Both the position numbers and the translations under genes were made by a program. This document shows, piece after piece, positions 1 through 4,427 of a stretch of 7,398 nt of DNA. Source of the stretch: Microcaldota archaeon (GTDB taxonomy: Archaea > Micrarchaeota > Micrarchaeia > Burarchaeales > Fermentimicrarchaeaceae). Where the stretch lies: positions 1-7,398 of the forward strand of contig JAPLWT010000057.1 in assembly GCA_026396455.1 (NCBI GenBank), given 5' to 3'. Positions within the stretch are counted from its first letter, which is position 1. Every line of letters starts with the position of its first letter. Under the pieces are notes generated by a model. The model was not told the origin of the DNA and ran no database searches. It saw only the letters and a program-made list of their open reading frames with translations.

Positions 1-44
1 GCTGTAGCTTTGAACTGAAATAGTCAAGAACCTTAATGCACTCT

Positions 45-167
45 TTAATAACAGACCACCTTTTTTATCTTTCTAGTTCCAACCGTTCCGTCAGGAAGAA
101 TAAATGCCTTATACCTAGCCCTCCGCTTCTTTTCCCGCTTATAAACGCAACCTGTTGGAGCTTTCAT
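45..167 (-). CDS. Small basic protein, 40 aa, unknown function
   Basis: Short reading frame starting MKAPTGCVYKREKKRRARYK and ending in VVCY. It carries 13 Lys/Arg against 2 acidic residues and has cysteines at positions 7 and 39. The start is preceded by a strong archaeal Shine-Dalgarno, GAGGTGG, 6 nt before the ATG. It is the last gene of a minus-strand series running TBP copy A, CxxCxxCC protein, 15-codon peptide, this gene, so it is probably co-transcribed with them. The charge suggests nucleic-acid or ribosome binding, but I recognise no family. The strong ribosome binding site and continuity with the operon are the main reasons to believe it. No separate promoter is evident. Confidence 0.55.
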   Translation of the reverse strand: MKAPTGCVYKREKKRRARYKAFILPDGTVGTRKIKKVVCY

Positions 168-178
168 TTATACCACCT

Positions 179-226
179 CTATTTTTTAACTTCTTTTTTT
201 GTTAATTCATCTTTTTGTTTCGTCAT
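179..226 (-). CDS. Possible 15-codon peptide between the CxxCxxCC gene and the 40 aa gene
   Basis: Tiny frame encoding MTKQKDELTKKEVKK. Its ATG follows AAGTG with a 5-nt spacer, the same geometry used by other genes here. Its TAG stop leads directly into the AGGTGG site of the 40 aa gene, so translating it would deliver ribosomes to that gene. It could be a coupling leader peptide or chance; the short length keeps confidence low. Confidence 0.25.
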   Translation of the reverse strand: MTKQKDELTKKEVKK

Positions 227-230
227 GATT

Positions 231-662
231 TCACTTCCACAATTTTTTAATTACCTCATCAACAGTTATCGTTTCAAAAATTGGGCAGTCCTTTTTTTCA
301 AAGTCTATTATCTTCTGTATCTTTTCCCTGTTCCATTTTTCTACTCCTCTGAATAAGTTATCTGGGCCGGTAGCACAGAAATCAGGTCTTTCCTTATCCC
401 AAACCGAGCAGTAATATTTTCCGTCTTTCATATATAGTTTAGCACACTCTTTTTTGAATGTTATCTGCTTCATGTCGAGTCCATCCCCAAATGTAAAAGG
501 CGTGTCCTCTGTGATCTCTGTGATAATTGTATTATCGAGCATCCATCTAAACCTAAGTGCGGAGTCTAAAGTATCGTATAGAGTATATTCCTTGCAACAC
601 TTGGCACATCTTTGGCATATCTCCGAGTTTGCCAATTTGCTTTTGTTCCCGATTATTGTCAT
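231..662 (-). CDS. YkgJ-type CxxCxxCC zinc/iron-chelating domain protein
   Basis: A 143 aa protein with the family signature CQRCAKCC at residues 16-23. A second cluster, C73, C85 and C96 within a GKYYCSVWDKERPDFC stretch, and C126 follow. This matches the layout of the YkgJ/CxxCxxCC family (first cluster, then C-x-L and C-x-x-(Y/W)-x-x-RP-x-x-C), whose members are thought to bind Zn or an Fe-S cluster; the exact reaction is generally unknown. It is cytoplasmic, with no signal peptide or membrane segment. The ATG overlaps the TGA of TBP copy A (ATGA), and its Shine-Dalgarno AGGTG lies inside the last TBP codons with a 5-nt spacer, so the two are translationally coupled. The start is therefore well supported. 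Confidence 0.85.
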   Translation of the reverse strand: MTIIGNKSKLANSEICQRCAKCCKEYTLYDTLDSALRFRWMLDNTIITEITEDTPFTFGDGLDMKQITFKKECAKLYMKDGKYYCSVWDKERPDFCATGPDNLFRGVEKWNREKIQKIIDFEKKDCPIFETITVDEVIKKLWK

Positions 663-973
663 CTGCTCACCTTCTTGGGGACTGGTAGAGGTTTTGCATG
701 GGGAGTCAGTAGCTTTATTGCTCGCTCTAAGGCATACTTCACTTCTCTCTCATTCTTGCAGCCTGTGCATATTACCTTGCCGTTCTTGAAGAGCAGAAGA
801 GATGCCTTTGGGTCTTTCAGCTTGAGTATTGCACCTGGGAACTGCTCTGGCTCATACTCTATGTTCCTGATATTCTTGGCAATGGTATAAAGGTCAAGCT
901 CCACTCCCAGATTGGCTGAAGCTACTATGTTCTCTATCTTGAACGCTGAGTCAATTGTGAGTTTCTTTGTCAA
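659..973 (-). CDS. Single-repeat TATA-binding protein, copy A
   Basis: A 104 aa protein that is one TBP repeat (residues about 11-89) plus a Pro/Lys tail. Known TBP features are present: IENIVAS (N15, minor-groove contact), EYEPEQFPG at 39-47 (F45 intercalating; E41 and E43 match the TFB-contacting stirrup), LLLFKNGK (F62 intercalating) and ICTG (T70). Normal archaeal TBPs have two such repeats in about 180-190 aa; no second repeat is encoded in any frame on either side. The inferred role is general transcription initiation as a homodimer, or heterodimer with copy B. The start is TTG, 5 nt after AGGTG, with a TATA box about 34 nt upstream. Copy B is identical over residues 11-101; this copy differs at 9-10 (SA versus PS) and at the tail (VSR versus G). 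Confidence 0.88.
   Translation of the reverse strand: MTKKLTIDSAFKIENIVASANLGVELDLYTIAKNIRNIEYEPEQFPGAILKLKDPKASLLLFKNGKVICTGCKNEREVKYALERAIKLLTPHAKPLPVPKKVSR
668..672 (-). promoter_or_regulatory. Ribosome binding site of the CxxCxxCC gene inside the TBP copy A coding end
   Basis: AGGTG, 5 nt before the ATG at 662, is formed by the last Lys-Val codons of TBP copy A (AAG GTG). The equivalent codons of copy B read AAG GGC TGA and have no such site. It fixes the start of the downstream gene and shows translational coupling. Confidence 0.6.
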
Positions 974-1046
974 TGAAACACCTATCTTCTATTCCTCTAC
1001 TCCTTTATAACCAAGCCTTTAATGGACTAATTTTAAGATTGCTTTG
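671..1046. repeat. Direct repeat, left copy (TBP gene plus promoter)
   Basis: This stretch matches 1940-2309 in the same orientation, at a period of about 1.27 kb. Within the coding part I count about 8-9 substitutions in 300 nt. The 5' flank matches with a 1-nt indel and then a short gap near 1021-1033, ending at GATTGCTTTG. The identity covers the whole TBP gene, its leader and its TATA box. Confidence 0.9.
1004..1010 (-). promoter_or_regulatory. TATA box of TBP copy A
   Basis: TTATAAA on the minus strand, centred about 34 nt before the TTG start. Initiation about 26 nt downstream would give a leader of roughly 8 nt containing GGTG. The same box is present before copy B. Confidence 0.55.
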
Positions 1047-1065
1047 GCTTCATTTGCCCCCAAAT

Positions 1066-1075
1066 GTTAATATAC
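1066..1075 (+). promoter_or_regulatory. TATA-like box GTTAATATAC before the 34 aa gene
   Basis: Centred about 35 nt before the ATG at 1106, it predicts a leader of about 9 nt. The identical 10-mer occurs on the minus strand at 1351-1360, at the same distance before the 37 aa gene, which suggests a real shared promoter element. Confidence 0.4.
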
Positions 1076-1105
1076 CCCTTTCAGCAACTATTGATAGATG
1101 GTTTT

Positions 1106-1210
1106 ATGACCAAAACACAGGCACAAAGATTTGGCAAGCCCTATCAAAACTTACAACGCAAGAAACTGAGAAAAACGGGAAAAGATAGAAAGAGGCAAGG
1201 CTTATTTTAA
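1106..1210 (+). CDS. Small basic protein, 34 aa, unknown function
   Basis: Frame starting MTKTQAQRFGKPYQNLQRKK with 12 Lys/Arg and one Asp, and no cysteine or membrane segment. The TATA-like box at 1066-1075 fits a short-leader transcript, but the ribosome site before the ATG (GATGG) is weaker than in neighbours. Its TAA shares bases with the stop of the convergent 37 aa gene in one TTAA (1207-1210). I recognise no family; the charge suggests binding to nucleic acid. It lies in the cassette between the two TBP copies. A longer overlapping frame from 967 in another phase was dismissed because it starts inside the TBP promoter. Confidence 0.42.
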   Translation: MTKTQAQRFGKPYQNLQRKKLRKTGKDRKRQGLF

Positions 1211-1320
1211 CCTTGCTTTGGCTTCTTCTCATCACCAAATCGAAAAGAAGAACCTAATCCCAATCTTCCCCATCTTTTCTGTGCTTTCTTTGGGTCTGCC
1301 TTTTTGTGATGTTCACCCAT
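1207..1320 (-). CDS. Small basic protein, 37 aa, unknown function
   Basis: Frame starting MGEHHKKADPKKAQKRWGRL with 11 Lys/Arg, 4 acidic residues and a Gly/Ser-rich middle. The ATG is 5 nt after GGTG, the spacing used by most genes here. A TATA-like GTTAATATAC at 1351-1360 predicts a leader of about 9 nt. The gene ends tail to tail with the 34 aa gene, both stops being read from one TTAA. It follows the 52 aa gene by 35 nt and could also be read from that transcript. No family is recognised; nucleic-acid binding is only suggested by charge. Confidence 0.48.
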   Translation of the reverse strand: MGEHHKKADPKKAQKRWGRLGLGSSFRFGDEKKPKQG

Positions 1321-1350
1321 AAATCCACCAGGTAATATTTAGTTTCAGGA

Positions 1351-1360
1351 GTATATTAAC
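1351..1360 (-). promoter_or_regulatory. TATA-like box GTTAATATAC before the 37 aa gene
   Basis: Same 10-mer as at 1066-1075 on the other strand. It is centred about 35 nt before the ATG at 1320 and overlaps the stop codon of the 52 aa gene. Confidence 0.4.
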
Positions 1361-1514
1361 GTTCACCTCGATAATGTAACGAGCTCTTGGGCCTTCCATA
1401 CTTGGGCTTTCCATAAGCCCTTTTCCTTTCTGCTTTCCATTCTGGTCGCTGAGCGTATGCTTTGTGGTATGATTTTCGATATTCCCTTTCCTTTTCTGAA
1501 GCTTTATTAGGCAT
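1356..1514 (-). CDS. Small charged protein, 52 aa, resembling the basic N-terminus of phage HNH proteins
   Basis: The protein begins MPNKASEKEREYRKSYHKAY and has 17 Lys/Arg and 6 Glu, with regularly spaced Arg/Tyr/Lys. This resembles the EKxREYxRxYxxxN leader common at the N-terminus of phage HNH endonucleases, but no HNH motif or cysteine follows, so it is either a free-standing helical nucleic-acid binder or a remnant. The ATG lies about 26-28 nt from the TATA-like AAATTTAAATATA, so it should be transcribed without a leader. It is divergent from the 118 aa gene and precedes the 37 aa gene. The HNH resemblance is from memory and weak. Confidence 0.5.
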   Translation of the reverse strand: MPNKASEKEREYRKSYHKAYAQRPEWKAERKRAYGKPKYGRPKSSLHYRGER

Positions 1515-1532
1515 ATACTACTCTTTGTTTGA

Positions 1533-1548
1533 GGTTATATTTAAATTT
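1533..1548. promoter_or_regulatory. Shared bidirectional TATA element
   Basis: GGTTATATTTAAATTT contains the perfect palindrome ATTTAAAT (1539-1546). Read rightward it sits about 37 nt before the 118 aa gene, predicting an 11-nt leader that includes AGGTGAT. Read leftward it sits about 27 nt before the 52 aa gene, predicting a leaderless transcript. One element appears to serve both directions. Confidence 0.5.
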
Positions 1549-1576
1549 GCTTTGAGTAATCCAAGCAGGTGATCTC

Positions 1577-1933
1577 ATGGAAGTAGAATACCAACCAAGA
1601 AAGAAAATAATAATACATGAAATAATGGAATGTACTAGTGATGAGCTTATTGCGTCACAAGCATTAGGGGTGCAGCTTGGGAGTTTAGCACCGCCTCTTT
1701 TCTGGGTTGACGGGATTTTACTTAGATTTTCAGTAGTTGCGCAGACCGAGACCATAGTTAAAGAAATGATGAAAGGTAATCTCCATTGGGACCATGTGTC
1801 ATTCGCTCTTATGCCAGAGTACAAAAGAGAGGTGATGTTACAGAATAGCATCACTATCCCGATTATAGATGTAAACAAGAATAAAAATTTTAAAGAAATA
1901 GCTAGATTTCTAAAGCAAGTAAAATTAGAATAG
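1577..1933 (+). CDS. Orphan 118 aa cytoplasmic protein
   Basis: A mixed hydrophobic and charged protein with no signal peptide or clear membrane helix. Features are a basic N-terminal segment (residues 1-14), a central hydrophobic stretch around LAPPLFWVDGILLRFSVV, and a Lys-rich C-terminus. The start is strongly supported: GGTGAT pairs well with the archaeal 16S rRNA end and lies 5 nt before the ATG, and a TATA element fits. Its TAG (1931-1933) directly abuts the stop of TBP copy B on the other strand with no spacer. It is more AT-rich than argS. I recognise no family. A 153-codon antisense frame exists but lacks these signals. It is the largest gene of the cassette between the TBP copies. 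Confidence 0.68.
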   Translation: MEVEYQPRKKIIIHEIMECTSDELIASQALGVQLGSLAPPLFWVDGILLRFSVVAQTETIVKEMMKGNLHWDHVSFALMPEYKREVMLQNSITIPIIDVNKNKNFKEIARFLKQVKLE

Positions 1934-2242
1934 TCAGCCCTTCTTGGGGACTGGCAGAGGTTTTGCATGGGGAGTCAGTAGCTTTATTGCTCGCTCTAAG
2001 GCATACTTCACTTCTCTCTCATTCTTGCAGCCTGTGCATATTACTTTGCCGTTCTTGAAGAGCAGAAGAGATGCCTTTGGGTCTTTCAGCTTGAGTATTG
2101 CACCTGGAAACTGCTCTGGCTCATACTCTATGTTCCTGATATTCTTGGCAATGGTATAAAGGTCAAGCTCCACTCCCAGATTGGCTGAAGCTACTATGTT
2201 CTCTATCTTGAATGATGGGTCAATTGTAAGTTTCTTTGTCAC
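1934..2242 (-). CDS. Single-repeat TATA-binding protein, copy B
   Basis: A 102 aa, one-repeat TBP. It is identical to copy A over residues 11-101 and keeps N15, F45, F62, T70 and the E41-x-E43 stirrup pair. It starts MTKKLTIDPS and ends PKKG, one residue after the shared lysines. The start codon is GTG, 5 nt after AGGTG. A TATA box lies about 35 nt upstream; 28 nt further upstream is a perfect 16-bp palindrome not found at copy A. It follows argS on the same strand across a 118-nt gap, and its stop abuts the stop of the convergent 118 aa gene. Between copies the shared body has only synonymous changes, so both look functional. It could homodimerise or pair with copy A. Confidence 0.88.
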   Translation of the reverse strand: MTKKLTIDPSFKIENIVASANLGVELDLYTIAKNIRNIEYEPEQFPGAILKLKDPKASLLLFKNGKVICTGCKNEREVKYALERAIKLLTPHAKPLPVPKKG

Positions 2243-2309
2243 CGAAACACCTATCTTCTTATTCCTCTACTCCTTTATAACCACGCCTTTGAATATTAAG
2301 ATTGCTTTG
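1940..2309. repeat. Direct repeat, right copy (TBP gene plus promoter)
   Basis: Partner of 671-1046. At its right end the similarity stops at GATTGCTTTG, exactly where the palindrome at 2308-2323 begins. At its left end it stops at the last shared Lys codons of the TBP genes. Confidence 0.9.
2274..2280 (-). promoter_or_regulatory. TATA box of TBP copy B
   Basis: TTATAAA on the minus strand, followed by GGAGTAGAGG. Its centre is about 35 nt before the GTG start, predicting a leader of about 9 nt that includes GGTG. It is conserved at copy A. Confidence 0.55.
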
Positions 2310-2323
2310 TAACCATGGTTACA
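2308..2323. promoter_or_regulatory. Perfect 16-bp palindrome, candidate operator
   Basis: TGTAACCATGGTTACA equals its own reverse complement. It lies between argS and TBP copy B, about 28 nt upstream of the TBP TATA box and downstream of a second TATA-like site at 2351-2358. The form suits a dimeric helix-turn-helix regulator. Copy A has no counterpart. Confidence 0.45.
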
Positions 2324-2350
2324 TTCCCTGCTCAATTTAATCTCTGCTTC

Positions 2351-2358
2351 TTTATAAA
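2351..2358 (-). promoter_or_regulatory. Second TATA-like site behind argS
   Basis: TTTATAAA preceded on the minus strand by GTAAAG, a plausible BRE. It lies directly after the argS stop and would start a transcript near 2328, reading through the palindrome into TBP copy B with a leader of about 85 nt. Confidence 0.3.
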
Positions 2359-2360
2359 CT

Positions 2361-4220
2361 TTACATCCTCTCAGGTGCCTCAATTCCAAGAAGCTCCAGC
2401 CCGTTCTTCAAGACAACCTTCGTGCATGCAACCAATGCCAATCTGGCCTTCCTCTCCTTGTCAGGTGCAGTCAGCACAGGGGAAGTGGTATAGAACTTGC
2501 TGAAGGCAGCTGCCAGCTCAATCAGGTAATCGGCAATGTAGTGCGGCCTGCAGTCCTTTGCGGCACTCCTCACAACAGATGGGAATTTGGCAATGAGCTT
2601 CACAAGCCTCCTCTCGTCGGCAGAATTCAGTATTGAGCAGTCGACCCCCCTGTATTTTCCAGCAGACTTCTCAATAATTCTTGCAGCGCGGGCATGCGAG
2701 TATTGTATGTAGGGAGCGCTGTCCCCCTCGAAATTCAGGGCATCCTCCCAGCGGAATATTATCTTCTTCTCAGGAGTCGTCTTCAGGAAGTCGAACCTTA
2801 TCCCCCCGACCCCGACTGCATGAGCAATCCCCTCCTTCTCCTTCTCCCCCATCTCCCTGAAGCGGTTCTTTATCTCACCCTTCGCATACTCGACAGCCTT
2901 CTCAATCAGCTCATCGGCAGTGTAGCCAATCCACGTCCCTTCCCTTCCAGAGAACTTCTCGTCAGGCAGCCAGGCATGCTCGTAGGAAAGATGCACTGAA
3001 TTGCCGGACTCCTTGTCATAGCCCATGCTCTTCAGGAGGCTCACCAGCACCTTCTGGGGGTATTTCTGCTCCATCCCTATGACATTCACAACCAGGTCAG
3101 CATTGCCGAACTTCATCCTCTTGCCCTTCCTGCCTGTTGTATAAAGTTGCTTGCCGTTCGGCTGCTTCATGAAGACGTTGAACATGAGCTTGCTCGGGAG
3201 AATGCCGAACTTCCAGAGCTGGAATGCGATATCCTTCCCTGTGTAAGTGGCAGTGCCGTCAGACCTCACCAGGATCTTGTCAGGGCTTTCCATGTCCTTG
3301 AATTCCTTCATGCCCTCAAGCTTTGCAACTATGCAGCCTTTATTCTGCCCTTCCGCTTCCTTCACGGCTGCTCCCTTCTTCAGCAGCATCTCTATTGCGC
3401 TCTCCAGCATCTTCGTCTGGACGATATTGCTCTCCCAGATCAGGACATCTTGGAATATGTTCAGCTTGAAGGCAGTCTCATACTGTGCCTTCACGCATTT
3501 CTCCGCAAGCTCCCTTCCGAGCTTTGAAGTTTCATTCCCCCCTTCCTCAAGCTTCTTCATTATCCCTCTCACTTCCTCCTCGACTTCCTTCTCCGAGGCT
3601 CTTTTTGCAACCTCGACATACTGCTTCCCGAGCCAAAGGTCCGCCTTGCCCTCAATCTTATTGCCGAGCTTCATGTAGCCCCAGATGCTCTGCGCGACCT
3701 GCAGGCCCAGGTCGTCTATGTAATTTACCCGCTCCACCTTGTAGCCTGCAAACTCGAGAATCCTGGAAACAGAGTCCCCAAGAAGTGCATTCCTCAGATG
3801 GCCGATATGCCAAGGCTTGTTCGGGTTTACAGAAGGAAATTCAACCAGGGTTTTCTTCCCCTTTCCCAGGTCAACCTCACCATACTTCTTGCTTCCCTCA
3901 ACTGCGGATATTGTGAGCTTCGCGAACTTCCCGAAATCGAAATAGAAATTGAGGTATCCTGCCCCTGCAACCTCCACCTTCTCGACAATGCCGCCAGGCT
4001 TCATATCCCTGGTTATGCTCTCGGCAATTGCCCTTGGGGCTTTCCTCTCCCTCTTTGCAAGCTCAAAACAGATTGCGCTGGCCAAATCGCCGAACTGCTC
4101 CTTGGGGTATTCCAGGCTTGCCTCAATCTCCCCCTCACTGACAGTAAGCCTGTGCTTTCTGCAGCTTTCCTGAATAAGCTCAACGACATCTTTTCTTGCC
4201 TGAGCAAAAGGATCTTTCAA
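2361..4220 (-). CDS. argS: Arginyl-tRNA synthetase (class I, archaeal type)
   Basis: Charges tRNA-Arg with arginine using ATP in the cytoplasm. The 619 aa protein is full length for the family. In order: the ArgRS-specific N-terminal domain (FGDLASAICFELAK about 43-56; AGAGYLNFYF about 85-94); the catalytic Rossmann domain with the HIGH motif H138-H141 in NPNKPWHIGHLRN; the YEHAWLPDEKFSGREGTW region (413-430), whose SGREG replaces KMSKS as in archaeal enzymes; and the DALR-type anticodon-binding domain from about 503 (PYIQYSHARAARI) to the end. The start is TTG, 5 nt after AGGTG, with a TATA-like box about 38 nt upstream. It is divergent from tRNA-Pro. Base composition is clearly richer in GC than the small genes to its left. 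Confidence 0.96.
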   Translation of the reverse strand: MKDPFAQARKDVVELIQESCRKHRLTVSEGEIEASLEYPKEQFGDLASAICFELAKRERKAPRAIAESITRDMKPGGIVEKVEVAGAGYLNFYFDFGKFAKLTISAVEGSKKYGEVDLGKGKKTLVEFPSVNPNKPWHIGHLRNALLGDSVSRILEFAGYKVERVNYIDDLGLQVAQSIWGYMKLGNKIEGKADLWLGKQYVEVAKRASEKEVEEEVRGIMKKLEEGGNETSKLGRELAEKCVKAQYETAFKLNIFQDVLIWESNIVQTKMLESAIEMLLKKGAAVKEAEGQNKGCIVAKLEGMKEFKDMESPDKILVRSDGTATYTGKDIAFQLWKFGILPSKLMFNVFMKQPNGKQLYTTGRKGKRMKFGNADLVVNVIGMEQKYPQKVLVSLLKSMGYDKESGNSVHLSYEHAWLPDEKFSGREGTWIGYTADELIEKAVEYAKGEIKNRFREMGEKEKEGIAHAVGVGGIRFDFLKTTPEKKIIFRWEDALNFEGDSAPYIQYSHARAARIIEKSAGKYRGVDCSILNSADERRLVKLIAKFPSVVRSAAKDCRPHYIADYLIELAAAFSKFYTTSPVLTAPDKERKARLALVACTKVVLKNGLELLGIEAPERM

Positions 4221-4230
4221 GCGAACACCT

Positions 4231-4265
4231 GCAGGTTTAAATTATTTGTTTGCTTATATTTAAAC
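4231..4265. promoter_or_regulatory. Overlapping divergent promoters of argS and tRNA-Pro
   Basis: On the minus strand GTTTAAATATAAG (4265-4253) predicts argS transcription near 4232 with a 12-nt leader containing AGGTG. On the plus strand TTTAAATT (4237-4244) lies about 28 nt before the tRNA. The two boxes are offset in a 48-bp gap. A 10-bp palindrome ACCTGCAGGT covers 4227-4236. Confidence 0.5.
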
Positions 4266-4268
4266 TAT

Positions 4269-4341
4269 GGGGCTGTGGGCTAGTCTGGTATGCTCCGGGG
4301 TTCGGGACTCCGTGACCTGAGTTCAAATCTCAGCAGCCCCA
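4269..4341 (+). tRNA. tRNA-Pro (anticodon CGG)
   Basis: Complete cloverleaf. The acceptor GGGGCTG (4269-4275) pairs fully with CAGCCCC (4334-4340), and A4341 is the discriminator. The D-loop has GG at 4287-4288. The anticodon stem CGGGG/CTCCG encloses the loop TTCGGGA, with anticodon CGG at 4303-4305 followed by G37, as is usual for tRNA-Pro. The T-arm is CTGAG-TTCAAAT-CTCAG. CCA is not encoded and no intron is seen. It reads proline codon CCG. It is transcribed divergently from argS. Confidence 0.93.
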
Positions 4342-4364
4342 TGGGTTTATTTTACGAAGTGAAA

Positions 4365-4389
4365 ATGGGTTCAAATCCCGGCTGGAGCA
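4365..4389 (+). other. Orphan 3' tRNA fragment (T-arm plus acceptor strand), candidate integration scar
   Basis: GGGTTCAAATCCC forms a T-arm (TTCAAAT loop at 4370-4376), followed by CGG-type stem closure and the acceptor half CTGGAGC with A4389 as discriminator. The outer T-stem pairs are broken on the 5' side (AT before GGG), and no D-arm, anticodon arm or 5' acceptor GCTCCAG lies nearby, so it is not a whole tRNA. Archaeal integrases commonly leave such 3' fragments at one end of an integrated element. It sits between tRNA-Pro and the AT-rich hydrolase gene. A half of a split tRNA is a less likely alternative. Confidence 0.6.
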
Positions 4390-4394
4390 CTGAC

Positions 4395-4402
4395 TTATTA
4401 AA
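4395..4402 (+). promoter_or_regulatory. TATA-like box of the hydrolase gene
   Basis: TTATTAAA is centred about 29 nt before the ATG at 4428, so the transcript would be nearly leaderless. A weak AGGTA lies 5 nt before the ATG. Confidence 0.4.
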
Positions 4403-4427
4403 CAGGTCGATAAAATAAGGTAATACT

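Noticed and set aside
1..30. Possible tRNA 3' end at the left edge (TTCAAAG on the minus strand)
   Set aside because: The bases flanking the loop do not form a T-stem, so the resemblance is chance.
36..356. 106-codon plus-strand frame rich in Phe, Leu, Tyr and Ser
   Set aside because: It is the antisense of the Lys-rich 40 aa gene and the C-terminus of the CxxCxxCC gene; its composition is a by-product of A-rich coding on the other strand.
967..1188. 73-codon plus-strand frame
   Set aside because: It begins at a TTG inside TBP copy A, runs antisense through its promoter, and has no ribosome site; the 34 aa frame in another phase has a better promoter context.
1507..1968. 153-codon minus-strand frame antisense to the 118 aa gene
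   Set aside because: It starts inside TBP copy B in another phase, overlaps the start of the 52 aa gene, and lacks a promoter or ribosome site, while the plus-strand gene has both and ends exactly at the TBP stop.
3247..3678. Long plus-strand frames antisense to argS
   Set aside because: argS is an unmistakable full-length synthetase; the Ser/Leu/Pro-rich antisense frames come from its codon bias.
4227..4236. 10-bp palindrome ACCTGCAGGT at the argS leader
   Set aside because: It is short, partly made of the AGGTG ribosome site itself, and has no second copy in the window; not enough to call an operator.
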